A DNA stretch of 64,000 nucleotides from Avibacterium paragallinarum (GCF_900450705.1 NZ_UGHK01000002.1:1306970-1370969); one strand, 5' to 3'. Shown: positions 8,623 to 18,781, counted from the first letter of the stretch. A program made the numbers and translations. The notes: generated by a model not told the origin, from the letters alone.

Positions 8623-9260
8623 TGAAAAAAATTGTTGTTTTAATATCAGGACAAGGGCAAACCTTGCAAGCGATTATTGATGCTTGCAAGGTGGGCGATA
8701 TTCCCGCTCAAATTTGTGCTGTTATCGCCAATAAAGCAAATGCTTATGGATTACAGCGTGCAAAAATGGCTGAAATTCCCACCGCACTTTTTGAACGCCG
8801 TGATTATGCGGATAATCTAGCGATGGATCGAGCGATTGGCGATTATATTACGTCATTGGAGGCTGATTTAATCGTGCTAGCGGGCTATATGAAAATTCTC
8901 AGTGCGGAATTTACTCAGCGTTTTGCAGGCAAGATTTTGAATATTCACCCCTCCTTATTGCCGAAATATCCCGGCTTAAACACCTACCAACAAGCCTTGG
9001 CAGCGGGTGAGAAAGAACACGGCACAACGGTGCATTTCGTTAATGAAGAAGTGGACGGTGGGGCGATTATCTTGCAAGCGAAAGTGCCGATTTTCCCTGA
9101 TGATGATATTGCAGATATTGAACAACGGGTGAAATATCAGGAACAGCACATTTATCCATTGGTGGTTAATTGGTTTGTTACCGAACGCCTAACATTGCAA
9201 GCGGGTAAAGCCTATTTAGATGAAAAAATGTTGCCGCCTAACGGCTATGCCACAGACTAA
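8622..9260 (+). CDS. purN: Phosphoribosylglycinamide formyltransferase
   Basis: Transfers a formyl group from 10-formyl-tetrahydrofolate to GAR in purine synthesis. The N terminus KIVVLISGQGQTLQAIIDAC is the family start. The active-site stretch GKILNIHPSLLPKYPGLNTY (about residue 102) carries the catalytic Asn and His. GTTVHFVNEEVDGGAII (about residue 135) includes the conserved Asp. At 212 residues it is a normal length. It is coupled to purM through TAATG and followed by a terminator. Confidence 0.95.
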   Translation: MKKIVVLISGQGQTLQAIIDACKVGDIPAQICAVIANKANAYGLQRAKMAEIPTALFERRDYADNLAMDRAIGDYITSLEADLIVLAGYMKILSAEFTQRFAGKILNIHPSLLPKYPGLNTYQQALAAGEKEHGTTVHFVNEEVDGGAIILQAKVPIFPDDDIADIEQRVKYQEQHIYPLVVNWFVTERLTLQAGKAYLDEKMLPPNGYATD

Positions 9261-9265
9261 GCAAG

Positions 9266-9294
9266 AAAGTACAAACAAGATTTTGTACTTTTTT
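9266..9294 (+). terminator. Rho-independent terminator of purMN
   Basis: Stem AAAGTACAAA (9266-9275) / TTTGTACTTT (9282-9291) followed by TTT, six bases after the purN stop. Confidence 0.85.
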
Positions 9295-9422
9295 ATAGGG
9301 AAAAGTTGGAAGATTTCTTGATCTTTTTGCGATGTTCACAAAGAATTTTATAAAGTGCGGTCATTTTTGGCAGATTTTTTGATATAGTAACCAAAGTTTT
9401 AATCTCGCTTTAAGGATAACGA

Positions 9423-9971
9423 ATGGTAGAAAAAATCATTATTGATGAAAACCGTTTTATGCGAACCATTTCTCGCATCGCCCACGAAATTATTGAAAAA
9501 CATCAAAATCTGGATGATCTCATCATTGTCGGAATTAAACGTCGTGGGTCAGAAATTGCCGAGCTTATTAAACGCAAAATCACCGATTTGAGCGGTAAAA
9601 CCTTGCCCTCAATTGATTTAGATATTACCTTTTACCGCGATGATTTAGAATATGTTGAACCACAGAGCCAATCCCCCGTGTATAGCGGTGCGTCAAATTA
9701 TGTGAGCATTCAAAATAAGATTGTGATTTTGGTAGACGATGTCTTATTTACGGGGCGGACAATCCGTGCTGCACTTGATGCCTTAATTGATTTTGGGCGA
9801 GCTGCAAAAGTAGAATTGGTGATTTTTGTTGATCGCGGACATCGTGAATTGCCAATCCGTGCCGATTATGTTGGCAAAAATGTGCCAACCAGCCGCACGG
9901 AAAAAGTGCAAGTTCGCACTATGAAGTTTGATCAGCGTTATCAAGTGGCATTAGTATCAAAGGAAAATTGA
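9423..9971 (+). CDS. pyrR: Bifunctional pyr operon regulator / uracil phosphoribosyltransferase PyrR
   Basis: A type I phosphoribosyltransferase of 182 residues. The PRPP-binding loop is VILVDDVLFTGRTIRAALDA (about residue 100). PyrR signatures follow: VDRGHRELPIRADYVGKNVP and TSRTEKVQVR. In many bacteria PyrR binds pyr mRNA in response to UMP and has weak UPRTase activity. Here no pyrimidine genes or attenuator are adjacent, so its target would be elsewhere. It stands alone between the purMN terminator and an IS element inserted 22 bases after its stop. An uptake signal lies upstream near 9352. Confidence 0.88.
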   Translation: MVEKIIIDENRFMRTISRIAHEIIEKHQNLDDLIIVGIKRRGSEIAELIKRKITDLSGKTLPSIDLDITFYRDDLEYVEPQSQSPVYSGASNYVSIQNKIVILVDDVLFTGRTIRAALDALIDFGRAAKVELVIFVDRGHRELPIRADYVGKNVPTSRTEKVQVRTMKFDQRYQVALVSKEN

Positions 9972-9993
9972 TTTTAGGCTCAATAAAAAAGAA

Positions 9994-10712
9994 GGGGCTG
10001 TAGTAGATTAGCCCTAAATTTCACACCATTTTCGCAATATTTTTAACTGCTCTTTTGGTGTCCCAAAGTTAAACCGAAATTCACATTCCTTCAAGAATAA
10101 AGGAAAGTTTTTTCGGTTAATTCCATTATATTTTCGCAGTATCCGCTTCGCCTGATTCCAAAAATTTTCAATGCCATTAATATGATTTTGTTTCACCGCA
10201 AATAGCTCGGAATGATTGATTCGTTCGTGGTGAAATTCACTCACATCAAGCGCATCATAACTGCGATAAGTGTCCGTATAAACCCAGCTATCAGGCTTGA
10301 TTTTTCTTTTAATAACAGGGAGTAATGTTTCACTCTTGGTGTTTTCAACCACAACAGTAAATACCTTTCCTTGTCGTTTTAGTAACCCAAAAACAGCAAC
10401 TTTTCCAGCCGCTCCTCGTCCTCGTCCTCGTTTTCCCTTTCGATGACCACCAAAATAGCTTTCGTCTAGTTCAATTTCCCCCTCAAAAATCTCGTTAACT
10501 TCAAGGGATAAATGATAGCCAATCACAAGCCTGATTTTATGGTAGAACAAAGCGGCTGTATTCGGTTGAATATCTAGCAAATTTGCTGCTGTTCTTGCAG
10601 TAACTTCTGCGACAAAAAACTCAAGCAGTTTTTTCTGTATGGATTGCTTTAATTTACAATATGTTATCTTCATTTTTGTAGTATAGCATTGTTACTAATC
10701 TACTACAGCCCC
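9994..10712 (-). mobile_element. Complete IS1595-family (IS1016-like) insertion sequence, 719 bp
   Basis: Perfect 18-bp terminal inverted repeats: GGGGCTGTAGTAGATTAG at 9994-10011 and its complement at 10695-10712. It carries one intact transposase gene and has an 8-bp target duplication. Related to, but clearly different from, the 719-bp copy at 58,929, whose ends read GGGGCTGTCCTAGATAAC. Confidence 0.95.
10014..10673 (-). CDS. IS1595-family transposase (IS1016 group)
   Basis: A full-length 219-residue transposase. An N-terminal helix-turn-helix-like part (VTARTAANLLDIQPNTAALF) is followed by the DDE-type core: EGEIELDESYFGGHRKGKRG near residue 65, SWVYTDTYRSYDALDVSEF near residue 127, and HINGIENFWNQAKRILRKYN near residue 163. 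The Arg/Gly-rich stretch after the first Asp is typical of the group. The frame is uninterrupted, and with perfect ends and target duplication the element looks recently inserted and possibly active. Confidence 0.93.
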   Translation of the reverse strand: MKITYCKLKQSIQKKLLEFFVAEVTARTAANLLDIQPNTAALFYHKIRLVIGYHLSLEVNEIFEGEIELDESYFGGHRKGKRGRGRGAAGKVAVFGLLKRQGKVFTVVVENTKSETLLPVIKRKIKPDSWVYTDTYRSYDALDVSEFHHERINHSELFAVKQNHINGIENFWNQAKRILRKYNGINRKNFPLFLKECEFRFNFGTPKEQLKILRKWCEI

Positions 10713-10779
10713 AAAAAGAATTAATGAACCTTTTAATCAATTAATACTCTAAATGTAAAATAAATCACTTTATCAATGG

Positions 10780-11730
10780 ATGTATATGAAACGATATAAT
10801 ATTAAAGGTATTTTTATCACCTTATTTGGATTGCTCTTTATTTCCACTCATAGTTATTCATCAGATGCTGTAATCGCAAGTGTAAATGGTGTCCCAATTC
10901 TTGAGAGCCAAGTAAAAACGGCTTTAAGAAAGAAAGCCTATACTGAGAATAATCGCAAAGTAGCTTTAGATAATATTATTGATGATATTTTGGTTAATCA
11001 AGCTATTAAAAACTCCGGAATAAGCGTGACTAATGCACAAGTAGATAAAGTTATTGAAGATATCGCTGCAAGTAATGGATTGACTTTTGGGCAATTATTA
11101 GATGCACTAGATTATCAAGGCATTAATTACCAGCAATACCGTAATCAGATTGCTAATCAGTTATTAATGTCTGAGGTTCGAAACCAAGCCATTGGAAAAA
11201 GTTTGGAAGTGAGCCACGAGGAAGTCCAAGAACTTGGCAATAAATTATTCGCTCAAGCTAAAGAATTAGGTCAAGAAAAGAAAGCAACTGCAACAGAATA
11301 TCAAGTTCATCATATTTTATTAAAATTGACACCATTATTGAATGACACTCAAGCAAAAGCACTATTGACTAAAATTCGTTCTGATATTTTAAATAATAAG
11401 ATGACTTTTGAAGAAGCCGCATTAAAATACTCTAAAGATTATCTATCAGGTGCAAATGGAGGAAATTTAGGCTTTGCTTTTCCAGAAACCTATGTTCCTC
11501 CTTTTGCAAGAGTCGTATTAACAACGCCAAAAGGAAAAATTTCTTTGCCCTTTAAAACAGAATTTGGCTGGCATATATTGGAAGTAACGAATACTCGTCA
11601 AGTAGATAGCACTAAAGATATTTATATGCAGGAGGCCTACCAGAAATTGGTAAATAAACAACTACAAGATGTTTCCAAAGATTGGGTTAAAATTTTACGT
11701 AAAAATGCCGATATTAAATACTTCAACTAA
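10780..11730 (+). CDS. surA: Periplasmic chaperone/peptidyl-prolyl isomerase SurA (single parvulin domain)
   Basis: Helps outer-membrane proteins fold in the periplasm. A signal peptide (about residues 3-29, ending THSYSS) is followed by the SurA N-terminal chaperone region (VIASVNGVPILESQVKTAL). One parvulin domain (about residues 170-270) contains VHHILLKL, FEEAALKYSKDYLSGANGGN and LPFKTEFGWHILEV. E. coli SurA has two parvulin domains; the shorter single-domain form of about 315 residues is known from Haemophilus. A second in-frame ATG at 10786 has better ribosome-site spacing (TGGA) and may be the true start. Next comes rsmA, as in the classic surA-pdxA-rsmA-apaGH order but without pdxA and apaG. 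Confidence 0.88.
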   Translation: MYMKRYNIKGIFITLFGLLFISTHSYSSDAVIASVNGVPILESQVKTALRKKAYTENNRKVALDNIIDDILVNQAIKNSGISVTNAQVDKVIEDIAASNGLTFGQLLDALDYQGINYQQYRNQIANQLLMSEVRNQAIGKSLEVSHEEVQELGNKLFAQAKELGQEKKATATEYQVHHILLKLTPLLNDTQAKALLTKIRSDILNNKMTFEEAALKYSKDYLSGANGGNLGFAFPETYVPPFARVVLTTPKGKISLPFKTEFGWHILEVTNTRQVDSTKDIYMQEAYQKLVNKQLQDVSKDWVKILRKNADIKYFN

Positions 11731-11745
11731 TCTGTATTTAAATGA

Positions 11746-11778
11746 AAAATCCCAGCCCTAAGGTTGGGATTTTGTTTT
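11746..11778 (+). terminator. Rho-independent terminator after surA
   Basis: Stem AAAATCCCA (11746-11754) / TGGGATTTT (11765-11773), extended inward by GCC/GGT pairs, followed by GTTTT. It separates surA from rsmA. Confidence 0.88.
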
Positions 11779-11814
11779 ATAATAAAGCCAATTTTTTTCG
11801 ATACAATACAAACA

Positions 11815-12669
11815 ATGAACTCAAAAAGACATTTAGGGCATACCGCCCGTAAACGTTTCGGGCAGAACTTTTTATCTGACGATAATATTATTCAAAGTAT
11901 TGTTGCGGCAATTTATCCGCAACCCGATCAATTCTTGGTAGAAATTGGACCCGGTCTAGGGGCATTAACTGAGCCTGTGGCTGAGCGAGTTTCCCATTTG
12001 ACTGTGGTTGAGCTAGATCGCGATCTCGCACATCGCCTACGCCATCACCCTTTCTTACATCAAAAATTGACCGTGATCGAGGCGGACGCAATGCAGTTTG
12101 ATTTTGCCGAGCTTTATCGCGATGAGCATTTAGCAGAAAAAAATCAAAAATTACGCATTTTCGGCAACCTGCCATACAACATTTCTACGCCATTAATGTT
12201 CCATTTATTCAACTATTGCGAACAAATTCAAGATATGCACTTTATGTTGCAAAAAGAAGTGGTTAAACGCCTTTGTGCTGCACCGAATAGCAAAGCTTAC
12301 GGACGCTTAACCATTATGGCACAGTATTTTTGCCAAGTGATGCCCGTGCTGGAAGTGCCGCCAACGGCTTTTAAACCTGCACCGAAAGTGGATTCTGCGG
12401 TGGTGCGGTTAATTCCCCACAGCACCTTGCCACACCCCGTTAAAGATTTGTATTGGCTAAACCGCGTTTGTACCCAAGCCTTTAATCAACGCCGCAAAAC
12501 CTTGCGTAATGCCCTTTCTACGCTATTTTCTGCGGAAGATCTCACCGCACTTGGGGTTGATTTAAATGCTCGGGCAGAAAATCTGTCGATTGCCGATTAT
12601 GCTCGCTTAGCAAATTGGCTAGCGGATAATCCCGTGCAAGACAAGGCAGAGCTTACGGATTTAGAGTAA
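11815..12669 (+). CDS. rsmA: 16S rRNA (adenine1518-N6/adenine1519-N6)-dimethyltransferase
   Basis: Dimethylates two adjacent adenines near the 3' end of 16S rRNA, a late step in 30S assembly (formerly KsgA). The SAM-binding motif [20 protein letters not shown], the Asp/Glu site [12 protein letters not shown] and the catalytic [17 protein letters not shown] are present. [15 protein letters not shown] at the N terminus is the family signature. The start was set at [10 protein letters not shown] longer in-frame start at 11764 would begin inside the preceding terminator and add 17 residues foreign to the family. It is followed by apaH. Confidence 0.95.
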   Translation: MNSKRHLGHTARKRFGQNFLSDDNIIQSIVAAIYPQPDQFLVEIGPGLGALTEPVAERVSHLTVVELDRDLAHRLRHHPFLHQKLTVIEADAMQFDFAELYRDEHLAEKNQKLRIFGNLPYNISTPLMFHLFNYCEQIQDMHFMLQKEVVKRLCAAPNSKAYGRLTIMAQYFCQVMPVLEVPPTAFKPAPKVDSAVVRLIPHSTLPHPVKDLYWLNRVCTQAFNQRRKTLRNALSTLFSAEDLTALGVDLNARAENLSIADYARLANWLADNPVQDKAELTDLE

Positions 12670-12694
12670 GAATAATCGTAAACCAGAGGCAAAA

Positions 12695-13516
12695 ATGGCG
12701 ACCTATTTAATCGGTGATTTACAAGGCTGTTATGACGAATTTAGCCTTTTATTAGAAAAAGTGCGGTTTGATCCCGCCACAGATCAGCTTTATCTCGTGG
12801 GCGATTTGGTGGCACGCGGGGATAAATCTCTCGAATGTTTGCGGTTGGTGAAATCACTAGGTAACGCCGCACATAGCGTACTCGGCAACCACGATTTGCA
12901 CCTAATTTCCACCGCACTTAGGATTAAAAAGGTCAAGCCGAAAGATCGCGTTGATGCCATCTTCAACGCTCCCGATTTTCAGGAACTGATTGACTGGCTA
13001 CGCCAGCAACCCTTGCTTATCCACAATAAACAAGTGGGCTTCGTCCTCACCCACGCAGGGATTTCCCCCGATTGGGATCTTGCAACAGCAAAAGCCTGTG
13101 CCGCGGAAGTGGAAACGGTGCTACGGCAGGGGGATTATTATGCAATGATCAGTCAAATGTATGACAACCAGCCAGACCGCTGGTCGCCTGATTTACAAGG
13201 CATTGTTCGCCTGCGTTATATTATCAACGTGTTCACACGAATGCGTTTTTGCTATTACGATCACCGCCTTGATTTTGATTGCAAAGCCCCTGTGGATCAA
13301 GCCCCCTCTGAGCTAACCCCTTGGTTTAACTTGGATAATCCTTTATTCAAAACAGAAAATCTCGTTTTCGGGCATTGGGCGAGCTTGGTTGATACGCCAA
13401 CCCCAGCCAATATTTACGCACTAGATACGGGCTGCGTGTGGGGCAATCGAATGACAATGCTACGCTGGGAAGATAAACAGTATTTTACTCAACCTGCAAT
13501 GAAACAATACACTTAA
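12695..13516 (+). CDS. apaH: Bis(5'-nucleosyl)-tetraphosphatase, symmetrical
   Basis: Splits Ap4A and related dinucleotides into two ADP, and also removes NpnN caps from RNA. It is a metallophosphatase of 273 residues. The metal-binding motifs are [13 protein letters not shown] (GD.QG), [18 protein letters not shown] (GD..ARG) and [11 protein letters not shown] (GNHD); histidines later in the fold appear in [10 protein letters not shown] and VFGHWASL. It lies 25 bases after rsmA and three bases before the next gene, so probably one transcript. Confidence 0.95.
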   Translation: MATYLIGDLQGCYDEFSLLLEKVRFDPATDQLYLVGDLVARGDKSLECLRLVKSLGNAAHSVLGNHDLHLISTALRIKKVKPKDRVDAIFNAPDFQELIDWLRQQPLLIHNKQVGFVLTHAGISPDWDLATAKACAAEVETVLRQGDYYAMISQMYDNQPDRWSPDLQGIVRLRYIINVFTRMRFCYYDHRLDFDCKAPVDQAPSELTPWFNLDNPLFKTENLVFGHWASLVDTPTPANIYALDTGCVWGNRMTMLRWEDKQYFTQPAMKQYT

Positions 13517-13519
13517 CCT

Positions 13520-14152
13520 ATGAAAGAAAAACTGATTACTTCTGCCAGTTGCGAGCTGTTCAATCTTCCTTTTTTCCAGTTCGCCCAGATGAAAAAATTC
13601 TGCCCAGAGCAAATCCCACAAATTAAAGCGGATTACAAACGGCAATGGAATTTATGGAAAATGGCGATTTTGCAAGTGGCACAACGCCTTGGCACACCTT
13701 TTGCTGACCCTCATATTGAAAAATGGTGTAACGGTTGGCAAGTGCGGGCGCATTTTTTCGCCTTTTTTAAATATGAGTTTAATCAAAATTCAGCGGCGAT
13801 TTTATCTGTCATCTTAAACCGCCGTCGCTTGCAAGTGAGCCTAGATTGGCATTGCTATCGTGCGGATCGCTCGCAAATTAACGTGCAACAATACAATCAA
13901 TGGGCTGAACAACTCGATCAAAATCAATACAGCGACTTCGATTTTTGGCGTGGCGATGAAAGCGAATACGCCGATTTCCGCAAAGTGCGGTGTCTTTCCG
14001 AACAAGATTTTTTATTGAATAACGAACAGGATTTTTTCTGTATTGGAAAAAATCTCGAAAAAGCGGAATTAGATCATATTGAGGTGGTGGATTTTATCGT
14101 GCAAACCATTGAAGCCTTACAGCCGTTATATGAGAAATGCCACCAGCAATAA
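13520..14152 (+). CDS. Conserved hypothetical protein, HI_0552-like
   Basis: A soluble protein of 210 residues, rich in aromatic residues, without signal peptide or membrane segment. It resembles the Pasteurellaceae family typified by the gene next to apaH in Haemophilus influenzae. Visible stretches include [18 protein letters not shown] and [18 protein letters not shown], with two Lys/Trp-rich parts ([20 protein letters not shown]). I see no catalytic motif I can name. Some databases have called the family a glucose-6-phosphate dehydrogenase, but no Rossmann NADP site is visible, so I do not accept that. It follows apaH by three bases. Confidence 0.7.
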   Translation: MKEKLITSASCELFNLPFFQFAQMKKFCPEQIPQIKADYKRQWNLWKMAILQVAQRLGTPFADPHIEKWCNGWQVRAHFFAFFKYEFNQNSAAILSVILNRRRLQVSLDWHCYRADRSQINVQQYNQWAEQLDQNQYSDFDFWRGDESEYADFRKVRCLSEQDFLLNNEQDFFCIGKNLEKAELDHIEVVDFIVQTIEALQPLYEKCHQQ

Positions 14153-14300
14153 GGGTGGCAATTTTCGTAATAGTTCTATCAATTTTCCCCATTTTACGCT
14201 ATCCTATACCACATTTTCTTATTCATCTATACCGACTAAAATCGCCGTAATAAATGGGCAAAGTGCGGTCAATTTTTTGATAATTTTTAAAGGTAATTTT

Positions 14301-16883
14301 ATGCAAGAACATTATCGTCCCGATTTGATTGAGCCTGAAGTTCAGAAATATTGGGCTGAAAATAAAACATTTAAAGCGGTGAAAGATCCCGCTAAAGAGA
14401 AATATTATTGTCTTTCAATGTTCCCTTATCCATCAGGTCGTCTGCATATGGGGCACGTTCGCAATTACACCATTGGCGATGTTGTTTCCCGTTATCAACG
14501 AATGAACGGCAAAAATGTGTTGCAGCCAATGGGGTGGGACGCATTCGGTTTACCTGCGGAAGGGGCAGCGGTGAAAAATAAAACCGCTCCAGCAAAATGG
14601 ACCTATGAAAACATTGAATATATGAAAAATCAGCTCAAAATTTTGGGTTTTGGTTTTGATTGGGATCGTGAAATCGCCACTTGCAAACCTGAATATTACA
14701 AATGGGAGCAATGGTTCTTTACGGAGCTTTATCGCAAAGGCTTGGTGTATAAAAAAACCTCTAGCGTAAACTGGTGTCCGAATGACGAAACCGTGTTGGC
14801 GAACGAGCAAGTCCACGAGGGGTGTTGCTGGCGTTGTGATACGCCAGTGGAACAAAAAGAGATCCCACAATGGTTTATCAAAATTACCGACTATGCCGAG
14901 CAATTATTGGGCGGTTTAGATCATCTGCCAGAATGGCCAGATATGGTGAAAACAATGCAACGTAACTGGATTGGCCGTTCGGAAGGGGTGGAAATAACTT
15001 TCAACATTGAAAATTCTGATGAAACCGTAACAGTTTATACCACACGTCCTGATACTTTCTATGGCGTGTCTTATCTTGCTGTGGCAGCTGCGCACCCATT
15101 AGCAGAAAAAGCAGCGCAAAATAACCCCGCACTTGCACAGTTTATTCAAGAAGCCAAAAACACGAAAGTGGCGGAAGCTGAGCTTGCTACAATGGAGAAA
15201 AAAGGAATGGCAACGGGGATCAATGCCATTCACCCGATTACAGGAAAATTAGTGCCTGTTTGGGTGGCGAATTTCGTGTTAATGCACTATGGAACAGGTG
15301 CGGTAATGGCCGTGCCAGCACACGATGAGCGTGATTATGAGTTCGCTAAAAAATATGATTTACCGCTTTATCCAGTGATTACGCCAGCAGACGGTAGCCC
15401 GTTAGACTTATCACAGCAGGCTTACACCGAACACGGTATTTTGATCAATTCAGCAGAATTTGATGGCTTGGATTTTGATGCCGCATTCAATGGCATCGCC
15501 GATAAATTAGAAAAAATGGGCGTGGGCAAACGCCAAGTGAATTATCGTTTACGCGATTGGGGCGTATCTCGCCAACGTTATTGGGGCGCGCCAATTCCAA
15601 TGCTAACACTGGAAAACGGTGAAGTTGTACCTGCACCATTGGCTGATTTACCAATCGTGTTACCTGAAGATGTGGTAATGGACGGCGTACGCAGCCCGAT
15701 CAAAGCGGATCCAAATTGGGCAAAAACCACTTATAACGGACAACCGGCATTGAAAGAAACCGATACTTTCGACACCTTTATGGAATCTTCGTGGTATTAC
15801 GCGCGTTACACTTGCCCAGACTTCCACCAAGCAATGCTCAACCCAGAAGAAGCCAATTACTGGCTACCTGTGGATCAATATATCGGTGGGATCGAACACG
15901 CCACAATGCACTTGCTTTACTTCCGCTTCTTCCACAAATTATTGCGTGATGCGGGCTTAGTGAACTCTGACGAGCCAGCAAACAAATTATTGTGTCAAGG
16001 AATGGTATTGGCTGATGCGTTCTATTACACCAGCGACACTAACGAGCGCATTTGGGTATCACCAACAAAAGTAACCCTTGAGCGTGATGAGAAAGGACGC
16101 ATTATCCGTGCCATTGATGATGAAGGACGCGAGTTAGTCCACAGCGGAATGACAAAAATGTCCAAATCGAAAAATAACGGCATTGACCCGCAAGAAATGG
16201 TGGAAAAATACGGTGCGGATACCGTTCGCTTATTTATGATGTTTGCGTCCCCTGCGGAAATGACTTTGGAATGGCTAGAATCAGGCGTAGAGGGGGCGAA
16301 CCGTTTCTTACGCCGTTTATGGAATTTGGTGTTTGAATACAGCAAAAATCCAGCAAAAACGCCATTAGATCCGACCGCACTTTCTAACACGCAAAAAGCC
16401 CTACGCCGTGATGTGCATAAAACTATTGCCAAAGTGAGCGATGACATCGGTCGCCGCCAAACCTTTAATACCGCCATTGCTGCCATTATGGAGCTAATGA
16501 ACAAATTAACCAAAGCCCCATTGGAAGATGAGCAAGATCGTGCGGTAATCGCGGAGGCTCTAAATGCGGTGGTAAAAATGCTTTACCCAATCACGCCACA
16601 CATTTGTTTCCAACTTTGGAAAGAATTAGGCAACGCCGAAACCATTGACTTTGCCCCTTGGGTGAAAGCGGACGAACAAGCAATGGTGGACGATGAAAAA
16701 CTGGTAGTGGTGCAAGTAAACGGCAAAGTGCGTGCGAAAATCACCGTGCCAGCGGATATGGCAGAAGACGCCATTAAAGAAATCGCCCTTGCCGATCCGA
16801 ATGTACAAAAATTCTTAGAGGGTTTAAACATTGTGAAAACCATCTATGTACCAGGCAAATTATTCAGCTTCGTTGCCAAATAG
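14301..16883 (+). CDS. leuS: Leucyl-tRNA synthetase
   Basis: Charges tRNA-Leu. A class I synthetase of 860 residues. The HIGH motif is in [20 protein letters not shown] (about residue 40), with zinc-type cysteines near residues 155-180 ([24 protein letters not shown]). The editing domain contains [19 protein letters not shown] and the KMSKS loop reads [14 protein letters not shown] (about residue 617). The start was placed at [15 protein letters not shown], preceded by AAAGGT; the open frame extends further upstream through non-family sequence that overlaps the previous gene. It begins a run with lptE and holA, the same order as in E. coli. Confidence 0.97.
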   Translation: MQEHYRPDLIEPEVQKYWAENKTFKAVKDPAKEKYYCLSMFPYPSGRLHMGHVRNYTIGDVVSRYQRMNGKNVLQPMGWDAFGLPAEGAAVKNKTAPAKWTYENIEYMKNQLKILGFGFDWDREIATCKPEYYKWEQWFFTELYRKGLVYKKTSSVNWCPNDETVLANEQVHEGCCWRCDTPVEQKEIPQWFIKITDYAEQLLGGLDHLPEWPDMVKTMQRNWIGRSEGVEITFNIENSDETVTVYTTRPDTFYGVSYLAVAAAHPLAEKAAQNNPALAQFIQEAKNTKVAEAELATMEKKGMATGINAIHPITGKLVPVWVANFVLMHYGTGAVMAVPAHDERDYEFAKKYDLPLYPVITPADGSPLDLSQQAYTEHGILINSAEFDGLDFDAAFNGIADKLEKMGVGKRQVNYRLRDWGVSRQRYWGAPIPMLTLENGEVVPAPLADLPIVLPEDVVMDGVRSPIKADPNWAKTTYNGQPALKETDTFDTFMESSWYYARYTCPDFHQAMLNPEEANYWLPVDQYIGGIEHATMHLLYFRFFHKLLRDAGLVNSDEPANKLLCQGMVLADAFYYTSDTNERIWVSPTKVTLERDEKGRIIRAIDDEGRELVHSGMTKMSKSKNNGIDPQEMVEKYGADTVRLFMMFASPAEMTLEWLESGVEGANRFLRRLWNLVFEYSKNPAKTPLDPTALSNTQKALRRDVHKTIAKVSDDIGRRQTFNTAIAAIMELMNKLTKAPLEDEQDRAVIAEALNAVVKMLYPITPHICFQLWKELGNAETIDFAPWVKADEQAMVDDEKLVVVQVNGKVRAKITVPADMAEDAIKEIALADPNVQKFLEGLNIVKTIYVPGKLFSFVAK

Positions 16884-16891
16884 CAGCAATA

Positions 16892-16912
16892 CCCCACGCC
16901 ACCCGCGTGGGG
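16892..16912 (+). terminator. GC-rich hairpin between leuS and lptE
   Basis: CCCCACGC (16892-16899) / GCGTGGGG (16905-16912), five-base loop. The T run after it is weak (TTCATTTA), so it may only partly stop transcription before lptE. Confidence 0.55.
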
Positions 16913-16939
16913 TTCATTTAGGATTTTAGAGAAAACAAA

Positions 16940-17440
16940 ATGCGTAATCTAATGAAAAAATTCTGTCTTATTGCAGGCATTGCGGTACTAAGTGCTTGCG
17001 GTTTCCATTTCCAAAATGGGGAATTGAGCCCACAAGAAATGAAAACCCTACGCTTAGAAAGCAATGATCCTTATGACGCAATGACAATGGCAATGCGTAA
17101 AGAATTGCGTGCGAATAATGTCAAATTGGTTGAAGAGGCGGACGCGGTGGTACTACGTCTGAATAACGCCCGCACCGATAGCGAAGTGGCATCGGTTTTC
17201 AAACAAGGGCGAGAGGCGGAGAAAGTGTTGGTGTTGCAAGTGAGTGCGACAGTGCAACTGGCGAACAAACAGCGTTACCCAATCGAAACCCAAGTTAGCC
17301 GAACCTTCTTTGACAACTCCCGTGCGGCATTGGCGAAATCAGCAGAAAAAGAAGTAATTTGGAATGATATGCGGGAGCAAGCCGCTCGTCAGCTCATCAC
17401 CAAAATGGTGGCATTAAAACAGCAGGTGAAAGGTCAATAA
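16940..17440 (+). CDS. lptE: LPS-assembly lipoprotein LptE
   Basis: Outer-membrane lipoprotein that plugs LptD and helps insert LPS. The N terminus has a short signal and lipobox (AVLSACGFHF, Cys about residue 20), and CGFHFQ right after the lipidated Cys is typical of LptE. Total 166 residues. The C-terminal part forms the expected alpha/beta pattern with WNDMREQAARQLITKM. A second ATG (MKKFCLIAG, 16955) would give a more compact signal peptide. It is coupled to holA by the TAATG overlap. Confidence 0.9.
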   Translation: MRNLMKKFCLIAGIAVLSACGFHFQNGELSPQEMKTLRLESNDPYDAMTMAMRKELRANNVKLVEEADAVVLRLNNARTDSEVASVFKQGREAEKVLVLQVSATVQLANKQRYPIETQVSRTFFDNSRAALAKSAEKEVIWNDMREQAARQLITKMVALKQQVKGQ

Positions 17441-18474
17441 TGCAGCGTTTATTTGCGGAACAGCTCGCGGGATCATTAACGGCTCGCTTAGCCACGATCT
17501 ATTATTTAGTCGGGCAAGATCCGCTATTGCTGTTAGAAAGCAAAGATCATATCTGGGCTGCCGCAAAAGCACAGGGATTTGATGAAAAAAACGAAATCAC
17601 CATTGAAAATAGCACCGATTGGACAGCCCTGTTTGAGCAAGTGCAATCAATGGGGCTATTTTTTAATCGTCAAATCCTACTGCTAAATTTGCCCGAAAAT
17701 CTGACCGCACTTTTACAAAAGCAACTTTCGGAATTGGTCGCTTTATTGCACCCCGATATTTTATTGGTGTTACAATCGCCCAAGCTGACGAAAGCAATGG
17801 AAAAACAGGCTTGGTTTATGCAGGCGAATCAGCTTGAACCGCAACTTTGCATTGTTAATTGCCAAACGCCAAATATCGATCAACTCCCGCGTTGGATTAC
17901 CGCACGGGCGAAATCGCTGGATATTTTTATTGAGCCTGACGCGGTTCAGCTTCTTTGTTACAGCTACGAAAATAACTTACTGGCACTCAAGCAAACCTTA
18001 CAACTGCTCGCTTTGCTTTATCCAAAAGAGAAAATCACCCTCGCTAAAGTGCAAAATGTGGTAGAACAATCTTCCGTTTTCACCGTGTTTCAATGGATTG
18101 ATGCCTTATTGGAGGGCAAAAGCCAGCGTGCAAGACGCATTTTAGACGGTTTACGCGGCGAAGACATTCAGCCCGTGATTTTGCTCCGCACTTTACAACG
18201 CGAGCAGATCACAATCCTAACGCTCACCGCCTCTCAACAGCAGATCAATATCGATTCCCCTCTTTCTACCGCAAGATTGCGGGAACAATTTGATCAACTA
18301 AAAATCTGGCAAACCCGCCGCACCTTATTCACCCAAGCGATCCAACGCCTCACCTACCGCAAACTGTATCAAATTATCCAACAACTGGCAGAGCTTGAAC
18401 GCTTGGTAAAACAAGAGTTTAGTGATGAAGTGTGGGGAAAATTGGCAGATCTCTCAGTGAAAATTTGCCATTGA
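17440..18474 (+). CDS. holA: DNA polymerase III delta subunit
   Basis: Clamp-loader subunit that opens the beta sliding clamp. The protein (344 residues) has the delta-family N terminus (TIYYLVGQDPLLLLESKDHI), the clamp-binding region MGLFFNRQILLLNLPE near residue 73, and the C-terminal domain with IDALLEGKSQRARRILDGLR. It has no Walker motifs, as expected. It starts one base inside the lptE stop and ends the leuS-lptE-holA run. Confidence 0.92.
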   Translation: MQRLFAEQLAGSLTARLATIYYLVGQDPLLLLESKDHIWAAAKAQGFDEKNEITIENSTDWTALFEQVQSMGLFFNRQILLLNLPENLTALLQKQLSELVALLHPDILLVLQSPKLTKAMEKQAWFMQANQLEPQLCIVNCQTPNIDQLPRWITARAKSLDIFIEPDAVQLLCYSYENNLLALKQTLQLLALLYPKEKITLAKVQNVVEQSSVFTVFQWIDALLEGKSQRARRILDGLRGEDIQPVILLRTLQREQITILTLTASQQQINIDSPLSTARLREQFDQLKIWQTRRTLFTQAIQRLTYRKLYQIIQQLAELERLVKQEFSDEVWGKLADLSVKICH

Positions 18475-18500
18475 TTTGTTGCTGTAGAATATAAAACAGC

Positions 18501-18535
18501 AAAACAATTAAATCCTCCGCATCTTTAATTGTTTT
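18501..18535 (+). terminator. Terminator-like hairpin after holA
   Basis: Twelve-base perfect stem AAAACAATTAAA (18501-18512) / TTTAATTGTTTT (18524-18535), ending in T-rich sequence, 27 bases after the holA stop. The stem is weak because it is all A/T apart from one pair. Confidence 0.6.
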
Positions 18536-18603
18536 ACTAGGCTAATTAAGCATAACCAATGTCTAAACTATTATATAACCATTGCATTTACAAATAATTT
18601 TTC

Positions 18604-18735
18604 TGCGAGTACCAGCGAAATAGCTTTCATTAGCTTCAATCTCACCTTCAAACATTTCTAATGTGTAAATTTGTTTGATAGATGAAAGCATAATCGGTAA
18701 AAGTAATAAGCTGCTGTATTTTTGTTTTCATTAGG
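18604..18735 (-). mobile_element. Decayed fragment of an IS1595-type element
   Basis: About 130 bases that align, on the minus strand, with the N-terminal third of the IS1595 transposase gene at 58,980. The matching part covers the region around EMFEGEIEADESYF, and the remnant still shows TCTCACCTTCAAACATTTCT where the intact copy has TTTCACCTTCAAACATCTCT. Many substitutions and small indels remove any reading frame, and no terminal repeats remain. A GGGCAA/TTGCCC hairpin (18734-18755) follows. This fills most of the 356-base holA-rnhB gap. Confidence 0.75.
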
Positions 18736-18781
18736 GCAATACAAGGGGGTTGCCCGACATTTCACGTTTAATTTTAAATTT

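Larger units (their letters stand above)
9986..10720. repeat. 8-bp target site duplication flanking the IS1595-family element
   Basis: AAAAAGAA at 9986-9993 and again at 10713-10720, directly abutting the two ends of the insertion sequence. An 8-bp duplication is standard for the IS1595 family. Confidence 0.93.

Noticed and set aside
14079-14300. Longer N terminus for leuS
   Set aside because: It overlaps the preceding gene; family start and ribosome site agree on 14301.
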